Part shown: positions 48,157 through 59,483 of the stretch, in pieces
Layout: each line of letters starts with the position of its first letter
How positions within the stretch are numbered: the first letter of the stretch is position 1
From: Guadua angustifolia
Taxonomy: Eukaryota; Streptophyta; Magnoliopsida; Poales; Poaceae
Length of the DNA: 64,000 bases
Assembly: GCA_036346375.1 (NCBI GenBank)
Contig: CM070508.1
Span: 19,846,852 to 19,910,851 of the forward strand
Reading direction: 5' to 3'
The notes under the pieces: model-generated
The model's database searches: none
The model's input: only the letters and a program-made list of their open reading frames with translations
What the model was told of the DNA's origin: nothing
Made by a program: the position numbers and the translations under genes

Positions 48157-48303
48157 CAGATACAAGCCTTTGGATCTGAGAGGATGGTATAGGAAATGAT
48201 GAGGTACTTGAATGTAGCTGAGAATGTCTTATGGAGCGTGAATCCTTATCGGAAGAGTGATCTCTATGGCATTGTGTTGCATTCTCTGGTTAAAGCCAAG
48301 GAA
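48157..48303 (+). pseudogene. Unidentified captured exon in CACTA-4
   Basis: Acceptor-like TTTATGCTATTTCAG precedes a 147-bp stretch, and GTATGTATC (donor-like) follows. The frame contains one stop and then reads EMMRYLNVAENVLWSVNPYR followed by KSDLYGIVLHSLVKAKE. This looks like genuine protein sequence, but I do not recognise the family. It is probably a captured host exon with a disabling stop codon. Confidence 0.4.
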
Positions 48304-48886
48304 GTATGTATCTACCGTCTTTTACAATTCCTTTTGTTGTGTGAAATGATGAATTGGGTTTATCTTTCTGTCATTACTCACCATGCTCAATGGATATGAA
48401 TATAGCATATGAACTCTGAACTTCGGATCTTTTAGTCGGTGGCATGTGTTTTACGTTCCAAACTTTAGTAAAATTTGGATCATTCAATGTTCCAATAAGA
48501 CTTGGATCAGTCTCAAAAGTGTAGTTGGTGCTTGGGTAAACTCAAGTTAATTTTCATTAAAGGAAGCTAACCATGAACTCTTGCCGTTATGGTTGCGTAA
48601 TTGAAATGATATTTTATTGTTGCTTATTGTCAACACTAGTTTGATGCATCATAGCATTGTACTAGCATTTTGTAGTAGTACCATAGAAATAGTTGCAAGC
48701 TTTGACTTGTGGATCATTTTGTAGTAGTAACCATTTCATGAAGTTTTGTTGTGCTTATAGTCGCCATATTTCTTATATATTTTCAGCCATTTCCTTCATT
48801 GATTCCATTACAATCTCTCGCATGTGAGATGATTACATACACATAAAAATGTTAAAAAATGCCAATTAGCCTCTCCGATAGGTCTG

Positions 48887-48951
<65 letters not shown>

Positions 48952-49006
48952 GTTAGTAGTTTGTTAAAGCAATCTTTCTTTGGTTTTGTTTCTATCCCTT
49001 GACCAG

Positions 49007-49510
49007 CCTTATCTTCATGAATTTGGAGAAGACTGGTACAACACTTCACCACGCCGACTATGTGAATGGGCGCTGCGAGAGCTTCCAAAGAAGACCGTGA
49101 ACAATTAGTTATCCTATCTCGGTACTATTCCATTAATCCACTATCTACTCATGTTTCAGGTTTGTGGTTTGAGGATCTTCTTGGGAAATGCTTTGCATCA
49201 CACCATTCCCTTAAATCTATTTACTAAACAATTTGTGTTTCAGGTCCTAATGGATGATATTAATGTTGGTTCGAAAGGCTTCTTTAACCTGCAGTATTTT
49301 GCTATAAGAAAATCCTTACTACACAAGCGAAATTTAAATTCTGTAGTATTGCACTCCAAGCATTTATAGTTCTCTTAACCTATCAGTTGCATAATATGAT
49401 CGTAACGAAGGTGAATGGTGTGGAAGTGGAAAACTTGAAGCATCTGTGCAGCCTTGTGGAAGGTCAGATGAAGAAAACTTGAGATTTCATTTGGATGATG
49501 AGCGGTGATC
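49007..49510 (+). pseudogene. Captured fragment resembling the C-terminal part of a plant Deg (DegP-like) protease
   Basis: Three exon-like pieces with splice-type borders are visible. 49,007-49,121 reads YLHEFGEDWYNTSPRRLCE then LRELPKK, with a frameshift before EQLVILS. 49,244-49,294, after TTTGTGTTTCAG, reads VLMDDINVGSKGFFNLQ. 49,408-49,510 reads KVNGVEVENLKHLCSLVE then, after another frameshift, EENLRFHLDDE. The order matches my recollection of the region around the last PDZ domain of plant DEG9/DEG2-type serine proteases (QLVVVSQVL, V-FNG--V-NLK-L). The catalytic His-Asp-Ser domain is not present. It is a broken, captured gene piece, not a working protease. Confidence 0.5.
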
Positions 49511-50525
49511 ATCTGAAATACCAGATTTATCATCCTGAAAACTTGAGATTTCTTTTATATTCATTTAGGTTAGTAGTTTGTTAAAGCAATTTAAGTTGTT
49601 CTTTTGCCACTATGAAACTATTGGGCTTAAGTTGATTCTACATGTGCCCACATTTATGTTGTACACTTAAGATTGTTTTACATGTGCCCTCAAGTTAATT
49701 CCATGGGTTAATAGTTTAATCACTCAAAATTGTTTTACATGTGCGGATGTGCCCACATATATCCAATCTTTTGCTTTCCTTTAGTAAGCGTAACAAGATT
49801 TACATTTTAGTTGAATATTTGCACACAATGTTTAGAAATACTAATAAGATTCCCGAATTATACGTAGTATGTTTTGTGAGATATCCCTTTGTCCACTTAG
49901 GTTGTCAATGCAATGGAGCCATTCAAGCTGTTGATGTTCGTTCTTCACTGTTCATTTCATAATGTCATATTTTCATATACTCGAATGATGAGTGGAGGAT
50001 TCAACAAAACATTATGCGTTGTTGCATCATGTTATGATAAAGCAAATTCAGTTCAGAGAATATTTTTTGAATGCTGCCACTGCCAATCGGGCGAATATTT
50101 TTTTTAAATGCCAATTAATTAGGGTGGACGGCATTTTTCACGTGGCCGTCCACCCTAATAGATTAGGGTCGACGGCCTTTTCCACGTGGCCGTCCACCAT
50201 AACTTAGGGTGGACGGCCACGTGGAACAGGCCGTCGACCCTAATCTTATTATGGTCGACAGCTAAGGAAAGGCTGTCCACCCTAGTCTAGAGTGGACAGC
50301 TGCTTTTTCCCGTCGACCTTAGTGTTATTATGGTGGACAGCCTATATTTGGCCGTTGACCCTAATAGGGTGGACAGCCAGCCCGTCGAATTTAATATTAT
50401 GGTCGACCACTTACTTTCGGCGGCTTAAGGTGGACGGCCAGCTGTCGACCCTAGTTATAGTGGACGGTTTCGGCTCTAGGGTGGACGGTTTTGGCTGTCG
50501 AAATTACTATTTTTTCCTGTAGCGT

Positions 50526-51640
50526 TTGCTTGCTGTGATTCTCTAAAGGAAACAAAGTTGTATATATTTGTTCAATGACCATCATATTTCTTTTGCCTAG
50601 AGGCCTTCTTTGGGCTTGTGCATGAATCATGATGGTGTATTTTGTGGGACAGATTCTTTTATTTTGTAATTCTTTTTGCTATCGACTTCATTCACTCATT
50701 CCCGTCTGAATCTATAAGAAGGAGTAGATGCATATAACATTGAATCTTACAAGTGTAGGGGGGTTGACTATTGGATACTATTGGCATTAACTAAATTATA
50801 TTTCTCTATTTGACACTTTCACAGTGTTTCCCACAACCACAACGTCTTTCTTTCCTCTCCCACTATAACACCTTGTCTATAGTAGAATAGCAATCCCTTC
50901 TATGCCACATCACCCAAAGCCCTCTTTTGTTCAAGACATGATCTGGGCACCAAACCATCATGAAAGAGAGAAAATTATGATGCAGGTTAGTGGAAAAAAG
51001 ATGTGGTTAAAATAATAAGAAATGTCATGGGAATAATGATGAGGCCCATACAGAACAATGCAATTAGACACGATGTATGCTTTTTTAGGAATAATAAAAT
51101 GTCAGTCAAACTTCGAGTTGTGTGATCGATCAAATTCATGGTTGGGGATGTTAAGCTATTTTGCATTGGACCCCTCTATGGTAATTGGTTGATGTACCAC
51201 CTAGTTCTCCTGCTCATTAATACATGCCACCAAACCTCTCGATTTACTATCTCACTATAATAGTCTACTCTAAATATGACCACACGTCTTTCTTTCCTCT
51301 CCCACTATAACACCTTGTCTGCAGTAGGATAGCAATCAGACAAATTTATTTATATTTCCTATGATAGCAAAGTAGTAGAAATACATTTTACAAATCAATG
51401 GCTAGATTTAATTTCTACTACCCACTATATATTACTAGTTCTGGTGAATACCCCTTCCGGTGATAAATAGTTGTCATTGTGGATATTGATATGGTCTTTA
51501 AAACACAGTTTTCATTAATAATTTTTATTGCAATATATTTATAAAATTCATTTGGTTGCCATCCCTGCTTGATTCCTTTTCTTTTTTGTTGAGCCATGAA
51601 AACCAGCCTAGATTGCAAGATGGTGTTCCCTCATTTGTCG
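50526..51640. other. CACTA-3 interior, probably intron; no gene seen
   Basis: AT-rich sequence between the right end of CACTA-4 and the Transposase_24-like piece. A TCTTTCTTTCCTCTCCCACTATAACACCTTGTC phrase occurs twice (from about 50,849 and 51,288), so part of this stretch is internally duplicated. No open frame of interest. Confidence 0.4.
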
Positions 51641-51649
51641 TCTTAAGGA

Positions 51650-52030
51650 TGTGATGAGCCATTGAAAGGAAAACCTCCTCGAAGTCCAAGAGGAGCAAAT
51701 AAAAGATCCATGGACTGATATACCATCACGGTGTTAATTCAAAGGATAGGGCCCCTACCGAACCAAAAAAGGCAGTGAATGCATTTAGAACATTGTGCGA
51801 GATGGAACAGGTCCCCATCACCTATCTATCCTAGAAGTCACTAATATACGAGAACCGCAACGACTTGGTGACAGAAATTCTCTCTTCGTTTGAGATCCCA
51901 GAAGACTGTGTGCACTCAGTGCGATAGTATGCACTACTAGTAGCGAGAAAGGCATGGAAGAACTTCAAGAGCACGCTTGTTAAAGAATATGTCAATAAGG
52001 ACATGTCTCCCTTCTTAAGTAGATCTAGGT
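51650..52030 (+). pseudogene. CACTA-3 second gene, Transposase_24-like fragment
   Basis: In one frame with few stops it reads KPPRSPRGANKRSMD (basic N-terminus like KPRGPNKG of CACTA-1), EMEQVPITYLS, then ENRNDLVTEILSSFEIPED and YALLVARKAWKNFKSTLVKE. The pattern VPI...W-----...LW-E----F..P...R.YAL...GKA-R--K agrees with Transposase_24. It stops where the hAT MITE begins at 52,049. Confidence 0.6.
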
Positions 52031-52048
52031 GAAGCTATCTCCTATGAC

Positions 52049-52719
52049 TAGGGATGGCAATCGAGTGCGATGGGCATAGGTAGTACTCACCTATACACAT
52101 ATCCGTGAACCAAAATCTCCCCCACGGGTATACCCGTGAAGGGTCGCGAGTGAAAAATCTCGCCCATACCCGTCGCTCGCAGGTACTCGATATCCGCGGG
52201 TATACCCGTTTGCCCGCCACCATCAACAATACTTTCAACCAAATGGCACTAGGAGCTAATGAGCTATGGTATTAATACAATCCTTTTGATGAAATTATGG
52301 AAATCAGCTACATTCTATGGATTGAAGAATGATTATCAATGATTCAAAATTTCAAATGTACATAAGAATAAGAATATGATTCAAAATTTCAAATGTACAT
52401 AAGAATAAGAATTAAAATAATACATGTAGATAAATAAAACATAGATGCTCAAGTTCAATAATTACTGATATAAGGTATCACAAATTGGAGATCAAGGGCC
52501 AACTGGGTGCCTATTCTATCTTATATGTTAGTAAAAGATGGCGGGTAATCAGACGGAACGGGTACGGGTGAAGCACCCCCATACCCATACCCGTTTGCCC
52601 GCCAGGAAAAGTTTGCCCCCTATAAACATACCCTCAGGTAATAAAAGAGAAACATACCCACCTCTATTAGGGTTTTTACCCATGGGTACACGGGTAATCG
52701 GGTAAGATTGTCATCCCTA
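52049..52719. mobile_element. hAT-type MITE, 671 bp, 8-bp TSD
   Basis: TAGGGATGGCAAT at the left end and the inverse ATTGTCATCCCTA at the right form the inverted termini. CCTATGAC (52,041-52,048) and CCTGTGAC (52,720-52,727) are the 8-bp TSD with one change. CGGGTA/TACCCG words crowd both ends. It has no transposase. Confidence 0.85.
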
Positions 52720-52746
52720 CCTGTGACAGACTACCTATATCCTTCT

Positions 52747-53760
52747 CTAACTCCAACATCTAACTCTAGCTCTAGCATGAAACTTTCCTAGCTTGTAAAA
52801 AGCATCATTGAGCTTGTCATAGGTAGGTACCTCCTCAAATTCATTGTAGAGGTCATCGGCACTAATGCCATTCTCGTCGGTCATGAAGCACATCCCGGTG
52901 AAGTCATCGCTGCTCTTGGTCTTTTCTTGTGGATCATCCTCTCCATTATCATCTCTCCATGTCTCGGTGTCGAAGAAGGTGATGTCATCGAGTGTGGCGA
53001 GAATGCCGTGGAAGGGCTTCTTGTTTTTCATGAACTTGCAGTACTACTTCTCACACACGAGATCACGAGTTGGAGCCTTCTTGTTGCAGTTCTTGTCGGC
53101 ATAGTCATTCTTGGTCACACTGTCGTAGCCATTCTTGCTCTTCTCCAGCTTAGAGAAGTTTGCCCGAATGTGATTGTGGCTACCATATTCGAAGCAGGTG
53201 ATCGATCCACCTCTCCTCTCTCTCACGCTCTTGTAAACATTGGAAAACTTTATGGATAAGAGGGGGATCTCGCTTTCTAGAAACTTCTCTGGATGCTCAT
53301 CACTTATCTCACAAAGAGCGGAGAGGAAAAAACTAGAAGGACTCTCCGAAGCGGGATTGGTGACCAAGGCCATTGATTGTGACTTCGTCTTTTGATAGAC
53401 GACGTCAATCTCATGAGTCTTGAGTTGGGAATATATCACATCAAGAGTTAAGGTCGATAAGTCCATGATGTCCTTGATAGAGATCACCTTCATCTCCTAA
53501 ACTCGAAGATCGAGTGCCATAAGAAAATGCTGAGCGTTATCTGGGTCAGTGTATGTGGTACCAACAGCTCGAAGATCGCCTAGGATCTTGATAAAATGAC
53601 CAAAACACTCATCTAAGGACTCTCCAGCAAGTTGCTCAAACTTGTTGTAGCCACGCTTGTACTGATCTTGTTGCACCATCTTGATTAATTGGGTGGTGCT
53701 CTCATGGTAAGAATCGAGGGTCACCCAAATCTGGTATACAGATCTTAGATGGTAGATCCT
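52747..53760 (-). pseudogene. Ty1/copia gag remnant
   Basis: On the minus strand, 53,724-53,497 reads QLIKMVQQDQYKRGYNKFEQ and LAGESLDECFGHFIKILGDL, followed after a frame break by 53,493-53,044 (QLKTHEIDVVYQKTKSQSMA, FSNVYKSVRERRGG). A degenerate zinc knuckle CFEYGSHNHIRANF follows, in which two of the three expected Cys are replaced. 53,031-52,747 continues with an acidic stretch. Order and spacing fit a copia-type gag. Protease, integrase and reverse transcriptase are absent: the sequence is cut off at the hAT MITE side. Confidence 0.75.
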
Positions 53761-54700
53761 ATCATACTCACCGTGGTTTTTCGAACCTCCTCAGCTACCT
53801 GACAAACTGCTAATTTATCCTAATGACCAGTCTTCCTTCACCTTGAAACATCGTCCATGCTTTATTGCTTTCCACTAGCCCCAATGACTTGCTGCCAAGC
53901 CTCACACGAGTTCGGACTCTCCTGAACCGTCCTCACTTGTAAATGGGCCCAAGTCACAACATCGGCTTCCTTGACTGTTCCAGACCTCGACTCCATGTTG
54001 CTGTTGCCATGTCCATCACTAGCGCTTCAAGCTCTAGCTCCTTATCTTCCCGGCTTGCAACCATTTTCCGGCCTCAGTCATCTTCCGACGTCTCTTAACC
54101 ATTCTGAACCTCAGCTCTCCTAATCTAGTCCCAGTCTCCTCTGCCTCACCATGACCTAGCACCGAAGTCCTATAGTCACACAGACAAACAAACCATCATG
54201 TAACACTGTTCACAATAATATGCATTAATCATCCTATAATGTAAACATTAAGCTCAAAATCACTAAAAAGCCAGCAATATCGCCACCTAGAGCTGGTAGT
54301 ACCGTAAGTCCGATACTACCGCTCCTACTTGGCCGCTAGTACCGATCGCCCTAAGAAACCCTGAGAGACCCCTCTCTGAAAAATGACTACCGCTTACAAG
54401 AGGTTGGTAGTACCGCAGCTCCGGTAAACTACCACTCCTAGGGCCGATAGTGCCCCTCTAGACACAACCTAGAGAAACACCTCTCTGTAAAAAGGTTACC
54501 ACACTCACGGCTGGTAGCATCGTAGGGTTGACGCTACCGCTATCCCAGGCCGACAGTTCCGCCTGGCCGGCACTACCGCCACTACAAGGCTGGTAATGCC
54601 GTCTAACACCGACAACACCTTAAATTGGTTCAAATTTAAAATAGAATTAAAAAAAACTCAAACTTGAGCACCATATACTCAAACACTATCAATAACACAT
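53761..54700 (-). repeat. Probable 5' leader/LTR part of the copia remnant
   Basis: Continuing upstream of gag on the minus strand there is no open frame. 54,240-54,600 is rich in GGTAGTACCG / CTACCGCTCC words in both orientations, like 39,480-39,780 of the solo LTR. LTR borders could not be located. Confidence 0.4.
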
Positions 54701-56379
54701 CACAAACATGGGTAGATCTTCACATAGTCTTTCGGAAGTTTTGTATCAGGCTTACTAAGAAACGATAGTTACATACTTGTGATTTGTGGTGTATAGTTTG
54801 TTGCAAAAGTACTTAGGTTGGCTTATTTCTTTCATAAAATTTCTGCAGGTTTATTAGTTTTTTACGCTTAAATTGCTGTTGTTACGTTATATTTGATAGA
54901 TTGGTATAATGCTTGATTAACTTTTCATAATTATTCTTGTCAGCACTCAGTACTCAGTAGTACAGGGCTATAAGATAGTTTAAGGTATTCTAGTGATATA
55001 TTTTATGATTCTTACTAATAGCTTTGGTCTAAAGCAAGGAGACATGATTGCACAGTTCTTACCTAATCGCTCCCGTTCTACTATGGATTTTGTGTCCATT
55101 TTATTGGTGTGATTACATATATTATGATATCTAGGATCCTTTAAAATGTACCAGATGAGGCTTCATTATTTTTCACTAGGTATTCAAGTGATTTTCAATG
55201 CTCCAGGTTATTAGGATATATGGATAGAGCTGTTTTATAAGTATGTAGGTTAAAATAATTGGATCACAAATAATGCTCCATCAAAATACGTACGCTGATA
55301 TTCTTTCATGTAACTATATTTTCTTTTTCTCTCAAACATGTATGACACTTTCAAAAAATTACTGTGCAACGTAGCGCAAGATTCTACCTAATAGTTCTAA
55401 GGAGCTAAGATGTGCGTGGAAACCACCCCAGCTGCTTTGAGCCCAAGTGCTTTGTAATATAGACAGCACACTGACTAACGGCACTGCAATTTTGGCGAAT
55501 CCATATGTGTGTACATGGGTCGCGAGCACAGACTTCACATTTCCAGCTTAGTGCGTAATTTTTTTTAAATATAGTCCTTTTTTAACACAATCGTAAAAAT
55601 AGCCCATGCTCTTGAGCTTGGTGTGGGTTAAATTTTTTTTAACATATCATCTTTCGACGCTTTTACAGTCAGATGTAGGAGTTTTTTTACTATTTCGTTT
55701 GGAAAGGATAAGATTTGAAAAAAAAAAGCAGAAGGTGAGGGATTCCTACGTCACCTCCGCATGAAGCCAATGCCGCACCGACACGCTAGCAAGCTGCAAA
55801 GCCGCGGGCGCGCGGTGGCGTCACGGTGCACCTGAGACCACATCGCCCGCCACTCTCTATATCTCATGCATGGCTATTCGCCGCCACGCGGATACGCCAC
55901 TCTATCTCAAGTCCCCCGGATGCATATCAAATATTCCACATGCTTATCCATGCGTGATTCAATCGAATGGTCGCGTTCATGTTTATGGTGAAAAAATCAC
56001 GTATGTATTACTACTACAGCTCATTTGGATAGCGGCGTGTACGCAGCAAAATCGTATATGTAGTCAGAAAGTATAGAATGCTCTCCAAGTGTAACGAGAC
56101 GCTCTATTTTTCTTGTTCATACTGATGACCGCAGACTTGCTGCTTAACAGATGTGCAGACATTTCTCTACGTAAGTGTAGGCTGTAACTCCAAGCTCCAA
56201 ACTGGAAGTGATTAATTGGATGCACAAAAACCTGATGTATAGACACCGTACCACAATGGATAAGTGAAATTTCCGTGCATCGGATCAGCATCCAATAGCT
56301 GAAGCGCGCACGTCCAAGCACAGCTAACGGACAGGAAATGAGGTTACACGCGTGACTTCGTCTAAAGAGACTTTTTATC
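54701..56379. other. Intergenic, no recognisable gene
   Basis: AT-rich up to 55,730, then a GC-richer patch (55,730-56,040) with an 68-codon open frame at 55,870-56,076 that has no recognisable feature. The opposite-strand frame at 56,064-56,381 is likewise unsupported. Confidence 0.4.
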
Positions 56380-56622
56380 ATCTTTAAAAGATGACAAACT
56401 ATCTATTAAGTTAGCACCGAGATATATCAAAAGTTCAAAGAGTGAATGCATCAAGAGATACCAATATTTTGAAAGAATTTAATAGAAAGATAGTGTTATC
56501 TATCTTTAAAAGATGACCAACTATCTACTTAAGTTAGCACCAAGATATATCAAAAGTTCAAAGAGTGAATGCATCAAGAGATACCAATATTTTGAAAGAA
56601 TTTAATAGAAAGATAGTGTTAT
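56380..56622. repeat. Two 122-bp tandem units at the insertion site of the gag-only element
   Basis: ATCTTTAAAAGATGAC…TTAGCACC-AGATATATC…GAAAGATAGTGTTATCT is repeated from 56,380 and again from 56,502. Only a few bases differ. The second unit is cut at GTTAT by the LTR at 56,623, and GTTATCTACC resumes after 60,198. Confidence 0.9.
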
Positions 56623-57295
56623 TATTTGCACCCAAATTTAGCAGGTCTGATGTCGTAGAAATCGGTTTTGGTGAGGGATATATCGGTTATAGCAAGTTGA
56701 TGCAGTTTCGGATTGGAAGGCCTCGATCCCAAGGAAATCGAGTCCAATACGGGCAGGATAGGAGATTGACAAGGATATGGGTGATTGAGGAAACCGAGAA
56801 GGACACGTTCGGACCAAGTGCTATATAAGAAGACCAGAGGCGAGAGGAAAAGATGCCCAGAGCCAACCCACAAATTTACACATTACTTTTTACCTTCTGC
56901 ATTAGGTTTAGATTAGAACAATCCCTCTTCAAGTCTTGTACTCAAGTCTTGTACGATCTTCGTCGAATAATACGAGTTGCGCATCGCCGGTTATTGTTCT
57001 TCGTTGACTCCTATCCAGTCGATTTGCTCTGTCGCTTTGCGCGACGCTTTCTTAGAGTTTATCTGCCTTTTACCCTTCCAGCTAGCCTTCATCGGCTAGT
57101 TGCTACCCTTACGTTCCATCGGCTTGTAGCCGATCGATCTAGGCCGACCAGCACTTTGGTACTGGCCTTAACGATTCACGTTCCCCTTGTCGATTGTTCA
57201 GGTCAAATCGACTGGCACGCTCGCGCAAAACTGAACCCGGTGTTCGTCTGGTGTGTTGCGATCAAAAACCCTACATCACGTTTTTGGTGTCAACA
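56623..57295 (+). repeat. Left LTR of the gag-only element
   Basis: 673 bp. A TATATAA box at 56,822-56,828 lies inside GTGCTATATAAGA, the likely pol II promoter. It lacks about 40 bp present in the right LTR (right after GAAGGATA at about 59,640-59,680), a deletion flanked by GATA. Confidence 0.92.
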
Positions 57296-57337
57296 CATTT
57301 TGGCACGCCCGGTGGGACAAAAGAACCAATCTACAGG

Positions 57338-59395
57338 ATGAACGCAAACAAGTCCATCGCTCCAGCCGACATCAACACGGAGGCGATCATCGCCGCCACA
57401 ATGGAGGACTTGACTCCTGAGCAGCGGCAAGAGATCGAAGAAAGAAAAGCCGCTTCGAGGAGATGATCTTGTTGCTACCAAAAACCCGACGAGGTTACCC
57501 AAAACAGCTCTCCCGACACTCAACCCTATCGGCGATACCAACAAACCAGCCGATCAGGTAAGTCGATACATGCCGGCTCAGGCCGAGTTATCTTCTATGA
57601 TTGAGCAGTCGGTACATCATGCGCTGATCAACCAATCATCGGTCTTGGTCACAACTTTGGGGCCGATGATAGAAAACAGCGTTAAGACAATCGCTCAAGA
57701 GTTGGCCACGTCAGGAAGTCTGTTAGAACCATTGCAACAATTTCCGACGTATCCTGCTTACACGGGGGCGCCAACTAACGTGGCAGTTAAGTTGGCATCA
57801 GCAATTCCTGCAATGCCGACTCAACCCACGGTGTTGAGACAATCCGATGGATTCACTCAGAACTATGCATATACCGACGCTGCAAAACCCAGCACGTTGG
57901 CTACGCTATTACCTTCGGTATCGCTTGGTGCCTATATCCAATCGGCTACACAGCCGAACGAGCACATGTATAGGCCGATTCCGACCGTGAATCAGGCGAC
58001 TCACAGAGTGGTTTCCTACACGAAACCCTTTGCACCCGTGCCAGAGCCACCTGCACCCAGAGCCGATAGAGACGTGATCGAGCGCCACACCAATACCAGG
58101 AGGTGATACCCAATCGGCAACCCGAGCTAGCACTCGGGGGGCAGGATGTTGTTTATGGCCAAAGGCCTAATCGGCAACCCGAGTTGGCACTCGGGGGGCA
58201 GGATGTCAACTGGGTCGACTAAATCTCGACCGTATTGAGAGACCGGTTTGGCCTGCAACCAAGGGGTAGGACGGTCGGCTACCAAAAGCCGTACCCGGAT
58301 TACATTGATCACATGGCCTATCCACGCAATTACCGAGTCCTAGACTTTGCCAAATTCTCAGGGGACGATTCCGTCACTACTTTAGAACACATCGGACGAT
58401 TTATTGCCCAATGCGGTGAAGCTGCCCAGTCCGACGGGCTGAAAATCAGATTGTTTCCTTTGTCTTTGTCAGAACCGCGTTTACATGGTTCTAAACTTAC
58501 CTCAAATTCGGTCCACTTTTGGAGCGATTTGGAAAAATGATTCCATGAGTATTTCTTTTGCAGGAACCTAGAGTTGCGAATCTCCGACCTAAGTTCCGTC
58601 CGACAGAAGTCTGGAGAATCGGCAATTGAGTACATTAAGAGATTCAGGAAGGTTAGAAATCGGTGTTTTGGTGTAACTTTGACCGATAATCAGTTAGCCG
58701 ATTTGGCTTTCCATGGGTTAATTTTCCCATTAAAGGAAAGATTTGGCGGGCAAGAATTCACTGATTTGAGTCACCTACTACACCTAGTATCGGCTCAAGA
58801 AAGTTGTTTATCTAATAATGACGGCTTCAGAGAGGAATTCGATAAAAATGAGATACAATCGGCTATAGAAGGTGGTCGATTACAATTTGCAGAAGAGCCG
58901 ACGATTGAGTTGGATCCCAGCCCATTTTCTGTGAACATGGTTCACTGTTATGCAAAAGGGAAAGAGCTGATACAAGATACTGAACCTGGTCGACAAGTAC
59001 AGTTGTCGACATCGGTTGAAACCAGTCAACAAACCGATATGAAGACGGACGACGGTAAGGAGATGATACAAATTACAGTCGGTTCAATTCAGATTGAGAC
59101 TGACCGTGAAGGCAAGCACTCCAAGATAATTAAACCAAAAGAGCTTAAAGTCGACAAAAGGTACAAAGCTGAGAGATCCATACCACTGAGGAAGCTGATA
59201 CAAAGGCATCAACTCCAACGCCTCCGGACGCAAGAATTGCGCGAAGCCGACCAGGAAAAGCAAAGGAACGAAGCGTCATGTGTAAAACGAAGCAAGGAAG
59301 ATGGAGCGGTACCGTGCATGAGCCGCCGAAGGATTCATGAGTGCAGTATTCCAAAAGCGGTGGTCTCAAAAGTAAAAGATGATGCAATGGGATGA
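57338..59395 (+). pseudogene. Decayed gag polyprotein of the TR-GAG element
   Basis: It starts MNANKSIAPADINTEAIIAA, about 43 bp after the left LTR, and breaks at 57,467. It resumes at 57,570 (PAQAELSSMIEQSVHHALIN). The Retrotrans_gag domain lies at about 58,330-58,860: LDFAKFSGDDSVTTLEHIGR and FIAQCGEA, then a frameshifted stretch where a WF-LP..SI.SW..LE..F...F motif is expected, then SGESAIEYIKRFRKVRNRC and LADLAFHGLIFPLKERF. The C-terminus is basic (QRHQLQRLRTQELREADQEK). No zinc knuckle is seen. At least three frame breaks show that it is inactive. Confidence 0.85.
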
Positions 59396-59483
59396 CATTG
59401 TACCAAGAGAAGTACGGTTAGAAAGCCGATTTGACATGTAATTTTGGGGCATGTTTAAACATACCCCAAAATTGGGGGGCATA

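Larger units (their letters stand above)
47006..50525. mobile_element. CACTA-4, non-autonomous element with captured exons
   Basis: The right end is TTTTTTCCTGTAGCG, inverse of CGCTACAGGAAAAAA. The left end near 47,006-47,030 (ACAGGAAAAGTATTTATT) matches it inside, but the outermost bases are disturbed, so the left limit is approximate and no TSD could be read. Arrays of GGTGGACGGC / GCCGTCGACC motifs at 47,055-47,310 and 50,115-50,500 mark both ends. No TNP2 or Transposase_24 remains inside. Instead there are a GC-rich exon (47,370-47,705), an unidentified exon (48,157-48,303) and three Deg-protease-like exons (49.0-49.5 kb). It lies between the two halves of the CACTA-3 second gene. Confidence 0.7.
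41165..52048 (+). mobile_element. CACTA-3, 5' end and body; 3' end not found
   Basis: It starts CACTAATACAGAAAGGC, a variant CACTA terminus. Subterminal units TCACAGACGGTTTTATTATAAAACCGTCTGTGA-like (direct and inverted) fill 41,195-41,490. It contains a TNP2-type pseudogene (42.27-45.54 kb), an internal array of the same motif (45.78-46.02 kb) and pieces of a second gene (46.04-46.29 and 51.65-52.03 kb) separated by nested CACTA-4. No matching right terminus (…CTGTATTAGTG) is visible downstream. The right side was probably lost, or lies beyond the hAT/copia material at 52-54.7 kb. Confidence 0.75.

Noticed and set aside
49007..49510. A functional Deg protease gene
   Set aside because: The catalytic domain is absent and there are at least two frameshifts; it is a captured fragment.
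52927..53259. Plus-strand frame of 110 codons
   Set aside because: It lies opposite the copia gag, whose minus-strand reading has recognisable gag and zinc-knuckle-like features.
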